A DNA stretch of 64,000 bases from Acinetobacter sp. WU_MDCI_Axc73 (GCF_025562455.1 NZ_JAHPRO010000010.1:62001-126000), one strand, 5' to 3'. Positions 45,658-55,597 are shown, numbered from the stretch's first letter. The notes: generated from the sequence alone by a model not told the origin. Numbers and translations: made by a program.

Positions 45658-46563
45658 ATGCAACATATATTTCTTGCCTTATTTCCATTGATTACTTTGA
45701 TAGCTACAGGTTATCTCTTCAAAAAATATCAGTTTTTAAATCTTGAATTTTGGAGTGGGGCTGAAAAGTTGAATTATTACGTTTTATTTCCAGCTTTACT
45801 TTTTCATACTTTGGCGACAGCAAATATTGACTCTCATAGCTTGAAAACAGTGATTGCGGCTATGTTTATCGTTCTTTTTATTATTATCTGTGCATTTTAT
45901 ATTTTACGTTTTTTTAAGCAGATACCGCCTGCTCGTTTTGGCGTACATGTTCAAAGCCTGATACGTTTTAATACTTATATTGGACTGGCTTTAGTGGCAG
46001 CGCTTTATCATAAAGAGGGAATGGCCATTCTGGCGATTTTATTGGCGATCTGTGTGCCGATCGTTAATATTATTTCGGTGCTTGCCCTTACGCCGTCTGA
46101 ACAAATGTCACTCAAACCCGTTTTGATTGCCCTGATTAAAAATCCATTGATTCTATCGTGTATTTTAGGTGGTTTGGTAAATGCTTTACAGATTCCAGTT
46201 TGGGAGGGTTTGATGAGTTTACTTAAACTGTTTTCTGCATCAAGTTTACCTTTGGGGCTGCTATGTGTTGGAGCTGCTTTACAGTTCATGGAAATGAAGA
46301 AAGATGTTCCAGTTTTAATCTTGGATACGTTTGCTCGATTATTGTTGATGCCCGCATTGGCTTATGGCGTGTGTTTATGGTTTGGGTTATCTCATCTTGA
46401 AACACAGATTCTAGTCGTATTTTTTGCGTTGCCTACTGCATCCGCTGCTTATATTCTGACTAAAGTTTTAAAGGGGGATAGTCGGCTTATGGCAGCGGTC
46501 ATTAGCCTACAAACCCTGTGTGCGGCCGTGACCTTACCGCTGGTGATTTGGTGGGTGGGGTAA
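45658..46563 (+). CDS. AEC-family (auxin efflux carrier-like) transporter
   Basis: This protein of 301 residues has ten predicted helices in two halves, starting MQHIFLALFPLITLIATGYL. The second half repeats the fold (IALIKNPLILSCILGGLVNA, LFSASSLPLGLLCVGAALQF, FFALPTASAAYILTKVLKGD), and the LPLGLLCVGAAL and PTASAAYI segments are typical of bacterial AEC proteins such as YfdV or MdcF. They are secondary carriers of organic acids; the substrate is unknown. It is 54 bp upstream of the J-domain-like gene in the same direction. Confidence 0.87.
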   Translation: MQHIFLALFPLITLIATGYLFKKYQFLNLEFWSGAEKLNYYVLFPALLFHTLATANIDSHSLKTVIAAMFIVLFIIICAFYILRFFKQIPPARFGVHVQSLIRFNTYIGLALVAALYHKEGMAILAILLAICVPIVNIISVLALTPSEQMSLKPVLIALIKNPLILSCILGGLVNALQIPVWEGLMSLLKLFSASSLPLGLLCVGAALQFMEMKKDVPVLILDTFARLLLMPALAYGVCLWFGLSHLETQILVVFFALPTASAAYILTKVLKGDSRLMAAVISLQTLCAAVTLPLVIWWVG

Positions 46564-46617
46564 CAACGTATCTTCCTTTGGGTATTGTTGCTACACTTTC
46601 TAATTTTCAGGCGGTAG

Positions 46618-47652
46618 ATGGGCATGTCCTTTGGCCTTAAGGTTACGATCAAGCAAAAGAGAAATGTATCTGGGCCGCACAACAAATTGAATTTGCTGAT
46701 TGAGAAAATTGAACAACAAAAAACGATGCTTGCCACATGGAAAAATGCTCAAACTGAGATTCAGCAATACATCCGACAAAAACTGTTGCCTATGTATCAC
46801 GAATTACACGGACTATGGTTTCAGCAGCTTAATCAGCTTTGGAAGATACTACATGAATATGAGTTTTCCAAAGCAGATATCGCCAATCTTGATGATAAAA
46901 TTGCCCAGCTTGCGAAGCGCTTAAAACACTCACAGATGCTGAATGCCGAACAGCTTAAACACGTGATTCAGATGGATACCTTTTATAGCCAGCGTACTGA
47001 GCTAAACCAGCGCAAATCTAAAAAAGAATTGTCAGAGCATGCCGAATACATAGAAGATGCTGCAAATAACCTCGACCAAGAGGATGCATCCGAGGCCGAT
47101 TTTGAGCACTATGCAGCCGAGCAGGAACAGGCAAGGGAACAGGCCAAGCAACTTCGACAACAACAGAAAAGAGAACAAGCTGAGCAGATGGCAGCGCAAA
47201 CACTCAAAACGGTATATTTAAAAATTGCGGCGATGATTCATCCAGATCGAGAGCAGGATGAAACCAGAAAAGTAGAAAAAACTGATTTGTTTCAACAAGC
47301 CAGCCAAGCCTATGAACAGCAGGATTTATTTTATTTACTCAAAATACAGCTACAGCTTGAACAGAATAAAGGTGTAGGGGCTAAAGAGCTTAGCCCTGAG
47401 CAAGTGAAATTTTATAAATTCGCTTTGGATGCGCAAAGACAGCAGCTTGAAAGCCAAATTGATGACATTCTAAACTCTTTTGAGTTGGCAAAAAAACTGA
47501 AAGCTGAGCAAATAAATATTGATGATGTGTATAAAGCCATTGATGCAGATGCTACGGAGTTAAAGCAGCATGTGAAGTGGGAAAAGGAGTGTTTAAAGCA
47601 TATGAAAAAGGTGAGTGGGGTAGAGATGTTGTTGGAGCGTGAGATTTTGTAA
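46618..47652 (+). CDS. coiled-coil protein with C-terminal J-domain-like segment
   Basis: This protein of 344 residues is mostly helical. Residues about 20-200 are rich in Q, K, E and L and form probable coiled coils, ending in the very acidic/basic stretch EQEQAREQAKQLRQQQKREQ. Then a segment like DnaJ's helix II-III occurs: TLKTVYLKIAAMIHPDREQD with the HPD motif near residue 207, followed by FQQASQAYEQQDLFYLLKIQ. The HPD loop and the following helix are what J-proteins use to stimulate Hsp70 ATPase. The J-domain is internal and lacks the usual glycine/phenylalanine region. Function and client are unknown. It lies just upstream of a RelA/SpoT-domain gene. Confidence 0.72.
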   Translation: MGMSFGLKVTIKQKRNVSGPHNKLNLLIEKIEQQKTMLATWKNAQTEIQQYIRQKLLPMYHELHGLWFQQLNQLWKILHEYEFSKADIANLDDKIAQLAKRLKHSQMLNAEQLKHVIQMDTFYSQRTELNQRKSKKELSEHAEYIEDAANNLDQEDASEADFEHYAAEQEQAREQAKQLRQQQKREQAEQMAAQTLKTVYLKIAAMIHPDREQDETRKVEKTDLFQQASQAYEQQDLFYLLKIQLQLEQNKGVGAKELSPEQVKFYKFALDAQRQQLESQIDDILNSFELAKKLKAEQINIDDVYKAIDADATELKQHVKWEKECLKHMKKVSGVEMLLEREIL

Positions 47653-47816
47653 ACTTAGTACTCTTTTATGTGAAGAGATAAAATTTTAAATTAAATAAGG
47701 AATGAGTTTAAGATATTCCTTTAGGATAAGCAGAGTAAAGTTTAAAATTAGATTTATAAAAATTCATTTTTATACTAAAGTTATTTGAAATGTAATAATT
47801 AAATTAAGAGGCTAAT

Positions 47817-48881
47817 TTGAGTTCAAAAGTTGAAATCAAAACTAGAGAAGAACATGGTCTCTGGTATGACAATAATATTGATCCATATAAAGGATTAGCA
47901 GAAATTATTGCTGTTACTTTAAAAAACTCTTTAATTTCTCATAAAATTAGTTTCGTTGATGTTCCTTATCGACACAAAACAAAGAAAAGTTTTTTGAAGA
48001 AAATTGAAGATAAGTTAACTGAAAAAGATTATAGCCCTGATTTTATGACTGATTTAGCTGGTATCCGTGTTATCACATTAATTGAATCAGGTGTCCAAAA
48101 AGTTTGTGATTTGATTGCTACTATGTTTAATGTGCATCAAGCAGATAGCATCAATAAATCTGAAAAATTGGGTGAAGAAAAAGTTGGTTATCGCTCAGTT
48201 CATTTTGTATGCGATGTAGGTAAAATAAGAGGTGATTTACCTGAGTTTTCTGCTTATAAAGGGTTATGTTTTGAAATTCAAGTTAGAACAGCGTTGGAAC
48301 ATGCATGGGCAGAAATTGAGCATGATCGTGGTTATAAACTGGGTGGGAAATTACCCTCACATTTAAACCGCCGATTTAAGTTACTATCGGGTTTGTTAGA
48401 ATCTGCGGATTTAGAGTTCAATCGTTTAACAGTAGAAATTGAAGAGTATGCAAAAGAATTAAATAAGGGTATTGTAGAAAAAAATCTAGATTTTGAAATT
48501 ACTAACATTAGTCTAATTACTTTACTTCAGACGAAATATTCACAAAATTGTAATGACACAGCTCGTTCAGAGTTGACTACACCTTTAGAAGATTTAATCG
48601 ATGAAATAAACGCGTATGGAATATTCAACTTAAATGAGCTTGACCAATTAATACAAGTTACTTTAACTCGGTTTCCAATACTGTTTGTTCCGTCATTTAA
48701 TGGATTTATAAGAACAATAATGATGTTGGATAATTTAGAAAAATATTTTGCAGTTAATTTTAAAGATGATAACAAACCTTGGGGAGGGATAAATCGTCTT
48801 ACTCAAGAAAATTTATTACTCAAATACGATAATGAGACTATTAATTCTATTTTAGAAGAATATAAAATTCAGAAATTGTAA
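47817..48881 (+). CDS. RelA/SpoT-domain nucleotidyltransferase (small alarmone synthetase-like)
   Basis: This protein of 354 residues is translated from TTG 47817, with AAGAGG five bases upstream. Residues about 48-185 form a (p)ppGpp-synthetase-type domain: basic ATP-binding segment YRHKTKKSFLKKIEDK (51-66), metal-binding aspartate in DLAGIRV (79-85), GYRSVH (124-129) with the guanine-stacking tyrosine, and FEIQVRTALEHAWAEIEHDR (152-171) with the metal-binding glutamate. No hydrolase (HD) domain is present. The last 170 residues are helical and unknown. It may make (p)ppGpp, pppApp or pyrophosphorylate tRNA as toxic SAS enzymes do; sequence cannot decide. The gene is more AT-rich than its neighbours, which suggests acquisition. 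It converges on valS. Confidence 0.85.
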   Translation: MSSKVEIKTREEHGLWYDNNIDPYKGLAEIIAVTLKNSLISHKISFVDVPYRHKTKKSFLKKIEDKLTEKDYSPDFMTDLAGIRVITLIESGVQKVCDLIATMFNVHQADSINKSEKLGEEKVGYRSVHFVCDVGKIRGDLPEFSAYKGLCFEIQVRTALEHAWAEIEHDRGYKLGGKLPSHLNRRFKLLSGLLESADLEFNRLTVEIEEYAKELNKGIVEKNLDFEITNISLITLLQTKYSQNCNDTARSELTTPLEDLIDEINAYGIFNLNELDQLIQVTLTRFPILFVPSFNGFIRTIMMLDNLEKYFAVNFKDDNKPWGGINRLTQENLLLKYDNETINSILEEYKIQKL

Positions 48882-48885
48882 ATTA

Positions 48886-48912
48886 AAAACCCCTCATTCG
48901 AGGGGATTTTTA
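48886..48912. terminator. bidirectional terminator between the RelA/SpoT-domain gene and valS
   Basis: CCCCTC (48890-48895) pairs with GAGGGG (48900-48905) around ATTC, with A and T runs on each side that extend the stem after one mismatch. It serves both convergent genes. Confidence 0.8.
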
Positions 48913-48927
48913 AATCAATTTACATCA

Positions 48928-51831
48928 TTAAAGCGCAGCAATCTGTTCCATACTCGCTTTAATCTTGCTTAACTGATCCGCACATTCAGCCAACTTGGCT
49001 TTTTCACCTTCCACAACGGCAGCAGGTGCTTTTGCGACAAAGCCTTCATTGCCCAATTTGTTAGCAATTTGATCATGCTGCTTTTGGACTTTATCCAAGT
49101 CTTTTTGCAGACGAGCTAGCTCAGCTTTCGGATCGATCAAGCCTTTCATTGGAACAAAGACAGACGCATGACCCACAACACTAGAAGATGACAATGGCGG
49201 TTCTTCACCTTGCGCCAAGAAAGTAATACTTTCCACTTTCGCCAACGCTTTAAAGAGCGGTTGAATACGTTCGATCTGAGTACGCTCGGCATCCGAAATG
49301 TTTTGCAGCAATACTGGCAATAGACGTGCATTGCCTAAGCCCATTTCACCACGAATATTACGCACCGCACCAATCAAACCTTGTAACCATTGCATATCGG
49401 CTTCAGCTTGTTCATTGATTTTTGCAGTTTCTGGCACAGGATACTCTGCCGTCATGATTGTATCGCCACCTTTACCAATCATTGGGGCAAGGGTTTGCCA
49501 GATTTCTTCGGTCAGGTATGGCATGAGTGGATGTGCTAAACGAAGTGATGCTTCCATCACCGAAAGTAATACACGACGAACTTCTGCTTTACGTTCTTCC
49601 GAAACTTCGGCATCGTTTAAAACTGGTTTGGTGAGTTCAACATACCAGTCGCAGTATTCATTCCAGATAAAGTCATAGATGGTTTGTGCGGCAAGATCCA
49701 GACGATAGGTGGCAAATGCTTGATGCACCGCTTGTTCTGCTTTTTGCAAACGGCTGATGATCCATTGCTCTGGCAATTCCCATAGGTCTGGACGTGCTTC
49801 TTGCCCCACCGTTTGACCTTCGACATTCATCAAGACAAAGCGGGTCGCATTCCAGATTTTGTTACAGAAATTACGGTAGCCTTCGACACGCTTCAAATCA
49901 AACTTGATGTCACGGCCTGTATTTGCAAGCGCACAGAAAGTAAAACGTACTGCATCTGTCCCGTAAGAGTTGATACCTTCTGGGAATTCTTTACGTGTTG
50001 CTTTTTCAATTTTTTCAGCCTGTTTTGGATTCATCAAGCCAAAAGTACGTTTTTGAACCAGACTTTCTAAATCAATCCCGTCAATCAAATCTAAAGGATC
50101 AAGCACATTGCCTTTCGATTTTGACATCTTCTGGCCTTCGCCATCACGTACCAAGCCATGTACATAGACTGTTTTAAATGGGACTTGGGGTGTGCCATCT
50201 TCATTCTTCATAAAGTGCATGGTCAGCATGATCATACGTGCAACCCAGAAGAAGATAATGTCAAAACCTGTCACCAATACATCGGTTGGGTGGAAGGTAT
50301 TGAGGAAGTAGTTCTCTTTATCTTTGGCAGCATCACCTGTCCAACCTAAAGTGGAGAATGTCCAAAGACCTGATGAGAACCATGTATCTAGTACATCTTC
50401 ATCTTGTTGCAGTTCTACATCAGCTGAGATGTTATTTTTCGCGCGAACTTCTTCTTCGTTACGCCCCACGTAAATGTTGCCATTTGCATCGTACCAAGCA
50501 GGAATTCGGTGACCCCACCATAGTTGACGCGAAATACACCAATCCTGAATGTTATTCATCCATGCCATGTACATATTGGTGTACTGCTCTGGAACAAATT
50601 TGATGCGTCCATCTTGAACTGCTTCAATGGCAGGTTGTGCCAATGGTGCAATTTTGACATACCATTGATCTGTGAGTAATGGTTCAACGATTACGCCTGA
50701 ACGGTCACCACGCGGTGCTTTTAAGTCGTATGGTTGGATTTGGTCTAACCAGCCTTCAGCTTCTGCCTGAGCGACCAGTTTTTTACGTGCAGCAAAACGC
50801 TCTAGGCCGACATAGTCTGCTGGCGCTGCAATGCTGTCAGAAATTTGCTCGCCTGCTTTGGCAATAAATTCAAATTCAGCCAATATTTCGGCATTTTTAT
50901 TGAAAATATTGATAATTGGCAGGTCATGGCGTTTGCCCAAGTCATAGTCGTTAAAGTCATGTGCTGGTGTGATTTTTACACAGCCTGTTCCAAAGTCTTT
51001 TTCAACATATTCATCGGCCACTATTGGTACTAAACGTCCAGTAATCGGGAGAATGATATTTTTACCAATCAAGTGTGCATAACGTTCATCTTCAGGATGT
51101 ACTGCAACTGCGCTATCGCCGAGTAAGGTTTCTGGACGTGTAGTTGCCACCACAAGAAAGTTATTGCCATCTTGTGTTTTGAGTGATTGGTCTTCAAAGA
51201 AATATTTGAAATGCCATAAAGAACCTTTTTCTTCAACTGATTCAACTTCCAAATCAGAAAGGGCAGTTTGGAGTTTTGGATCCCAGTTGACCAAGCGTTT
51301 GCCACGATAAATCAGACCTTGTTCATGAAGTTGAACAAAGACTTCTTTAACGGCATTAGATAAGCCGTCATCCATAGTAAAACGTTCCCGTGACCAATCT
51401 ACAGATGAACCTAAGCGACGGATTTGTTTGGTAATAGTACCGCCTGATTGTTCTTTCCATTCCCAGACTTTGTCGATAAATTTGTCACGGCCTAAATCAT
51501 GACGGCTGATATCCTGAGCAGCCAATTGACGCTCGACCACCATTTGCGTCGCAATACCTGCATGGTCAGTACCTGGTTGCCACAAGGTGTTTTTACCCAT
51601 CATGCGGTTATAACGGGTAAGCGCATCCATGATGGCATTATTAAAGCCATGTCCCATGTGCAAACTACCTGTGACGTTTGGTGGCGGAATCATGATACAG
51701 AATGATTCACCATGACCAGATGGTTTAAAGTAACCCTGTTGTTCCCAAGTTTGATACCACTTTTTTTCAATCTCAGTCGGATCATAAGTGGTCGCAATGT
51801 TTTGAGCAGATGGAGCGTTTGCGTCAGACAT
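48928..51831 (-). CDS. valS: valyl-tRNA synthetase
   Basis: This class I aminoacyl-tRNA synthetase of 967 residues attaches valine to tRNA-Val. It carries the HIGH-type motif in [15 protein letters not shown] near residue 55, the editing (CP1) domain (about 200-360), [12 protein letters not shown] near residue 570, the anticodon-binding domain, and a C-terminal coiled coil (about 900-967: [20 protein letters not shown]) that grips the tRNA elbow. Length is normal (E. coli 951). The N-terminus [20 protein letters not shown] is ordinary for the genus. It is alone on the minus strand here, with its promoter in the 247 bp toward 52078. Confidence 0.98.
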   Translation of the reverse strand: MSDANAPSAQNIATTYDPTEIEKKWYQTWEQQGYFKPSGHGESFCIMIPPPNVTGSLHMGHGFNNAIMDALTRYNRMMGKNTLWQPGTDHAGIATQMVVERQLAAQDISRHDLGRDKFIDKVWEWKEQSGGTITKQIRRLGSSVDWSRERFTMDDGLSNAVKEVFVQLHEQGLIYRGKRLVNWDPKLQTALSDLEVESVEEKGSLWHFKYFFEDQSLKTQDGNNFLVVATTRPETLLGDSAVAVHPEDERYAHLIGKNIILPITGRLVPIVADEYVEKDFGTGCVKITPAHDFNDYDLGKRHDLPIINIFNKNAEILAEFEFIAKAGEQISDSIAAPADYVGLERFAARKKLVAQAEAEGWLDQIQPYDLKAPRGDRSGVIVEPLLTDQWYVKIAPLAQPAIEAVQDGRIKFVPEQYTNMYMAWMNNIQDWCISRQLWWGHRIPAWYDANGNIYVGRNEEEVRAKNNISADVELQQDEDVLDTWFSSGLWTFSTLGWTGDAAKDKENYFLNTFHPTDVLVTGFDIIFFWVARMIMLTMHFMKNEDGTPQVPFKTVYVHGLVRDGEGQKMSKSKGNVLDPLDLIDGIDLESLVQKRTFGLMNPKQAEKIEKATRKEFPEGINSYGTDAVRFTFCALANTGRDIKFDLKRVEGYRNFCNKIWNATRFVLMNVEGQTVGQEARPDLWELPEQWIISRLQKAEQAVHQAFATYRLDLAAQTIYDFIWNEYCDWYVELTKPVLNDAEVSEERKAEVRRVLLSVMEASLRLAHPLMPYLTEEIWQTLAPMIGKGGDTIMTAEYPVPETAKINEQAEADMQWLQGLIGAVRNIRGEMGLGNARLLPVLLQNISDAERTQIERIQPLFKALAKVESITFLAQGEEPPLSSSSVVGHASVFVPMKGLIDPKAELARLQKDLDKVQKQHDQIANKLGNEGFVAKAPAAVVEGEKAKLAECADQLSKIKASMEQIAAL

Positions 51832-52078
51832 AATTTAAAAGTCAAAAGTGTATAAAAAATTGCCCCTATTGTAGCAAAAAAACAATGAAAATGGCGCGTT
51901 ACGATCAGATTGACTTAGCTAAGATGATTGACATTTATTTTGATTGTAAAGTGATATGTTGAGTTAGTAAAAAAGCTGATATTTTGACCTAAAATGATTG
52001 AATTTATATCGGATAGTCATTTAAAAATTCTACAAAAATAAGCTATACAAGACGAGTTAGGAATTTACGGATGATGCA

Positions 52079-52759
52079 ATGGGATATGCAGTCTTTTTAA
52101 AAATTAATGAAGCGACACATGGTCGTTTTGAAAATATTCGTAGCCAATTAAATTTGGGTGCTGAACAAAGTCAGTCTAAGGCATTGGGGAATGTCCTATC
52201 TGAAATTGCCTGTGAAATTATTGAGCAGGTCTTTGCGGATTTATTGTATCAACAAAAGCAAAAGAATAATGCAGATACGCAAAAGCATGTTGCAGAATCA
52301 GAAAAAGTAATTCAGCAGGTCTTAGAGACTATGCGAAAATATATGCCATGGTCGGTTTCTTTTTTTAGCAATGAACGCTTAACACCGCTAGTCAACTATT
52401 TTTCAGATTTATTAAGTGAGCGTAATCGACAAATTTATGTCCGTTATGAGTTAGATCCATCCTTGGTTCAAGAAGCTTTTGCATATATTGAAAAAGTCCG
52501 AGAAGGGCAGATGAGTTATGTACCTAAAGCATTTCAGGTGTTGACTCAGATTGTGGATGAGGGGGTTACCAGCCTTATTCGCGAACCTAAAAAACTACTC
52601 AAATTTAATTTGGTTGTTGATAAAACACTTAATGGCGTGATTAATATGACCACACATTTAGGATACAAACGTCTTGAAAAATTAGGCAAAAAAATTGATT
52701 CAAATACAGCAAATGAATATATTGAACACTTTCTGATTTTTTTGCAAAAAGAAGCATAG
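52079..52759 (+). CDS. unknown helical protein, paired with an SDR gene
   Basis: This protein of 226 residues looks all-helical and soluble, with no signal peptide. It opens MGYAVFLKINEATHGRFENI and has Q/K-rich amphipathic helices near residues 55-85 and a repeat-free C-terminal half (VQEAFAYIEKVREGQMSYVP). I recognise no domain. It lies 25 bp upstream of the SDR gene, so the pair is almost surely an operon. Other ATGs just upstream (52071, 52074) are out of frame. The Shine-Dalgarno is weak (GGA about ten bases before). Confidence 0.75.
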   Translation: MGYAVFLKINEATHGRFENIRSQLNLGAEQSQSKALGNVLSEIACEIIEQVFADLLYQQKQKNNADTQKHVAESEKVIQQVLETMRKYMPWSVSFFSNERLTPLVNYFSDLLSERNRQIYVRYELDPSLVQEAFAYIEKVREGQMSYVPKAFQVLTQIVDEGVTSLIREPKKLLKFNLVVDKTLNGVINMTTHLGYKRLEKLGKKIDSNTANEYIEHFLIFLQKEA

Positions 52760-52784
52760 TTTCATTATTTATAAGGAAATAAAC

Positions 52785-53591
52785 ATGGCGAAGTTAACAA
52801 CACTTGAAAATAAAATCGTCTGGATTACTGGAGCATCATCAGGTTTAGGTAAGGCTTTGGCACGAGAATGTGCATTACAGGGAGCTCAGGTCATCTTAAC
52901 CGCACGCCGATACGATGAACTGGAAAGTGTCAGAATTGGTTTATTTAAACCTGAACGACATATTTCAATTGCTGCGGATATTACCGACGAAGTTCAAATT
53001 CGCCATGCATATGTACAAGTTCTCGAAGAAAAAGGAAAAATTGACTGGCTCATTAACAATGCAGGATTAAGTCAACGCGCTCTAATTCAGGACACCACTA
53101 TGCAAACTGAACGCGCGATTATGGAGATTGATTACTTCTCACAGGTTTATCTCACTAAAACTGTGCTTCCAACATTTATTCAGCAGAAATCAGGTCGAAT
53201 CGCCTTTGTGTCTAGTGTAGCAGGTTTATTAGGCACTCAATATCGCGCCAGTTACTCCGCAGCAAAAGCAGCGATTCATATGTGGGCGAATAGCTTACGT
53301 GCTGAAATCGCACAGTTTGGCGTTGGAGTTTCGGTGATTTTTCCTGGTTTTGTTAAAACGAATGTGTCTTTTAATGCGCTGAATGGCGAAGGAAAGCCAC
53401 AAGGTCATCAGGATGAAGCAATCGAGAATGGAATCGAAGCTGATGTTTTTGCACAAGAAGTGGTTAAGGCACTAATGTCTGAACAAGAATATATCGTGGT
53501 TGGTGGAGCCAAAGAAAAACTAGGTGTTTTGATTTCTCGCTTAGCGCCACCTTTACTTTATAAAATGATCCGTAAGATGAAGGTGAAATAA
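52785..53591 (+). CDS. short-chain dehydrogenase/reductase
   Basis: This protein of 268 residues has a classical SDR fold: the cofactor loop TGASSGLGKALAREC near residue 14, NNAGLSQRALI near 87, catalytic serine in VSSVAGLLG near 144, and YxxxK in YSAAKAA (Tyr about 159). The dinucleotide loop TARRYDELESV after beta-2 suggests NADP preference (two arginines). The C-terminal segment ends SRLAPPLLYKMIRKMKVK, a hydrophobic-basic tail that may dock to the membrane, as in DHRS7-like and lipid-linked SDRs. The substrate is unknown. It follows the unknown helical gene after 25 bp and is followed by a terminator. Confidence 0.9.
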   Translation: MAKLTTLENKIVWITGASSGLGKALARECALQGAQVILTARRYDELESVRIGLFKPERHISIAADITDEVQIRHAYVQVLEEKGKIDWLINNAGLSQRALIQDTTMQTERAIMEIDYFSQVYLTKTVLPTFIQQKSGRIAFVSSVAGLLGTQYRASYSAAKAAIHMWANSLRAEIAQFGVGVSVIFPGFVKTNVSFNALNGEGKPQGHQDEAIENGIEADVFAQEVVKALMSEQEYIVVGGAKEKLGVLISRLAPPLLYKMIRKMKVK

Positions 53592-53606
53592 TAGCTTTAT
53601 TTTTTT

Positions 53607-53639
53607 ATCAAGAAGCTGCTTTCAACTTCTTGATTTTCT
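53607..53639 (+). terminator. terminator after the SDR gene
   Basis: ATCAAGAAG (53607-53615) pairs with CTTCTTGAT (53626-53634) around a ten-base loop, followed by TTTCT. It lies 16 bp after the SDR stop. Confidence 0.7.
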
Positions 53640-53666
53640 AAGGTGATTTTAGCGAAAGTAGCAGTG

Positions 53667-53822
53667 TCACGAGTAAATACTTCTACCATATTGCCTTGCA
53701 TCCCAAGTTTCGTTGTACTTGAGCCTATCCTCATGATTTGTATCTACACCGGGATGAGCAGCTTCTGTTTTAAGCTAGACAATGACCTCTCTTCGTGCAC
53801 GATCGATTACTCTTTCATAGCA
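53667..53822 (-). pseudogene. possible gene remnant with an internal stop
   Basis: On the minus strand one frame reads YERVIDRARREVIV, then a TAG, then LKTEAAHPGVDTNHEDRLKY and NETWDARQYGRSIYS before TGA at 53667. The polar, aromatic composition looks like real protein, and the in-frame stop suggests decay. No start codon is present. I do not recognise the parent family. Confidence 0.25.
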
Positions 53823-53881
53823 AAAACAATCAAAAAAAGTATTCAAAAAAGAGCAACCTAAAAAATAAGATTTTTCATAAG

Positions 53882-54055
53882 TTATGCCTTAAGAACTAAA
53901 ATGGTGGGGGAGTGATGGTGTATTAGATTGCACCATAAGGGCTGTTGTTTAGTACGAGCGGTACTGCCATAAATGGCATCAAGTTGTCGGATGATTTGAT
54001 GTGCAGGTCTATTTTTTAAGTGGCTGAATAACACACAATTTTTCTTAGTGAATTC
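53882..54055 (-). pseudogene. possible C-terminal remnant of a gene
   Basis: A 57-residue minus-strand frame without ATG reads FSHLKNRPAHQIIRQLDAIY then GSTARTKQQPLW and ends at TAA 53882. It looks protein-like but lacks a start and a ribosome-binding site; a GTG at codon 8 is possible. It lies in a different frame from the remnant at 53667. Confidence 0.25.
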
Positions 54056-54104
54056 TCATTCGAGATATGGGAAAAATACAGTCAATGTGATGAAAATTTC
54101 TAAC

Positions 54105-54126
54105 AAAAAAGCCCACCGAAGTGAGC
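54105..54126 (-). terminator. terminator of the PAP2-adeIJK operon
   Basis: On the minus strand GCTCAC (54121-54126) pairs with GTGGGC (54111-54116) around a stable TTCG tetraloop, followed by six T. It lies 20 bp after the adeK stop. Confidence 0.85.
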
Positions 54127-54145
54127 TTATTCAAACTGTTGAGAA

Positions 54146-55597
54146 CTACTGTTTGTTCAAGTCAGCAGTTGATGGCTGATGAACAACAGTATCTGTGGTA
54201 TTGGCTTTAACACCACCACCCAGAGTCTTGTAAAGCTCAATTTGATTATTTAAATTGGCTTGTTCAAGTAACAATAAGCCTTGTTCTGCTGAGTAAGACG
54301 AGCGTTGAGCATCCAATACGGTGAGGTAGTTATCAATACCAGCGCGGAAGCGGGCATTAGATAAGTTATAGGTGGTATTGGTTGCTTCCACTAGACGACG
54401 TTGTGCAGAGATACGATCTCCGATATTGGCACGTGTGGCTAATGCGTCGTTAACTTCACGGAATGCTGACTGAATTGATTTCTCATAATCAGACAATGCA
54501 ATTTTCTGATCAGTTTCAGAAATTTTGATGTTAGAACGGCGTGTACCCCAGTCAAAAATTGGTAATTCAAGACTCGGACCAATCGACCATATACCTGCAC
54601 CCGATTTAAATAGGTCACTTAATTGCGTAGATGCATAACCAGCCGACCCTGTAAGGCTAATCGTTGGGAATAAGGCCGCTTTTGCTGCGCCAATATTGGC
54701 ACCAGCAGCACTCAATTGATATTCCGCTGATTTCACATCAGGACGATTATTCAATAGGTCACTTGGTAAGCCTGTCGCAAATAAATTTTGACGTGTTACA
54801 GATTTAACAGGTTGGTTTGGCAATAAGTTCTGAGCAACAGGTTGTCCGACCAGTAAATTTAACAAGTTTTGAGCTTGCGCGATTTGAGTCTTGTAGTTCG
54901 CTACATCATTACGTGCAGTTTCAACAGAAATCTGTGCCTGACGTAAAGGAACCTCACTATCAATGCCGACATCAAAACGCTTTTTGTTCAGATTGTAAGC
55001 ATCAAGTTGAGACTTAAGCGTTTGATCTGCAAGCTTTAAGTTAGCGCTTGCAAAAGAATAGCTTAACCAAGCCTGAGCCACCTGACTGACCAAACTAATT
55101 TGTGTTGCATCACGCGCACTTTGTGTTGCGAGATAATTATCAAGGGCAGCATCTTTTAGGCTACGGACACGTCCCCAAAAATCCAACTCATATGAGGTCA
55201 CCCCTAACCCTACTTGAAAGGTAGAATAAGGATTATTTGGATCTCGAGTCGGATTCACTTGACGAACCGCACTACCACTAGCTCCAATTGTTGGAAGCTG
55301 GTTATTTTCAGTAATTTGATATTGTTGCTGCGCGCGTTGAATATTCAAAGTTGCAGTACGAAGATCACGGTTATTGTCTAGAGCCAACTCAATCACTTGC
55401 AACAAGCGAGGGTCAGAGAAAAAGTCTTTGTAGCCTTGTTCTGCAATAGACGTACCTGAAGCGCCATAACTATAGCTTTCAGGAATATCGGCTTTTGTCA
55501 CTGGTTCTGGGCCACGCATGCTTTGACATGCAGCCAAAGCAAGCGCAAGTGCAGATACCGCAATGCTACGACCTGAATTAGACCATACTTTTTGCAT
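54146..55597 (-). CDS. adeK: outer-membrane channel AdeK (OprM family)
   Basis: This lipoprotein of 483 residues reads from the ATG at 55597 (a GTG directly before it is also open). The lipobox LALAACQ gives a lipidated cysteine near residue 24. Two OEP repeats follow, with GLGVTSYELDFWGRVRSLKD and GPSLELPIFDWGTRRSNIKI as the matching turns, and the FRAGIDNYLTVLDAQRSSYS segment near the end. This is the outer-membrane duct of the RND pump. Its start overlaps the adeJ stop (TGATG), so translation is coupled. Recalled A. baumannii AdeK is nearly the same length and closely similar. A strong terminator follows. Confidence 0.95.
   Translation of the reverse strand: MQKVWSNSGRSIAVSALALALAACQSMRGPEPVTKADIPESYSYGASGTSIAEQGYKDFFSDPRLLQVIELALDNNRDLRTATLNIQRAQQQYQITENNQLPTIGASGSAVRQVNPTRDPNNPYSTFQVGLGVTSYELDFWGRVRSLKDAALDNYLATQSARDATQISLVSQVAQAWLSYSFASANLKLADQTLKSQLDAYNLNKKRFDVGIDSEVPLRQAQISVETARNDVANYKTQIAQAQNLLNLLVGQPVAQNLLPNQPVKSVTRQNLFATGLPSDLLNNRPDVKSAEYQLSAAGANIGAAKAALFPTISLTGSAGYASTQLSDLFKSGAGIWSIGPSLELPIFDWGTRRSNIKISETDQKIALSDYEKSIQSAFREVNDALATRANIGDRISAQRRLVEATNTTYNLSNARFRAGIDNYLTVLDAQRSSYSAEQGLLLLEQANLNNQIELYKTLGGGVKANTTDTVVHQPSTADLNKQ

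Larger units (their letters stand above)
53592..54145. other. intergenic region with possible gene remnants
   Basis: This 554-bp gap between the SDR gene and adeK has two minus-strand peptide-like stretches that lack proper starts (listed separately) and an SDR-side terminator. The plus-strand frame at 53643-53861 is not convincing: no ribosome-binding site and odd composition. Confidence 0.4.

Noticed and set aside
47653-47816. Search for a small antitoxin gene between the J-domain-like gene and the RelA/SpoT-domain gene
   Set aside because: No frame with a start, a ribosome-binding site and a plausible length was found in the 164 bp.
53643-53861. 72-codon plus-strand frame after the SDR gene
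   Set aside because: No ribosome-binding site, unlikely composition, and it runs antisense to the more protein-like remnant on the other strand.
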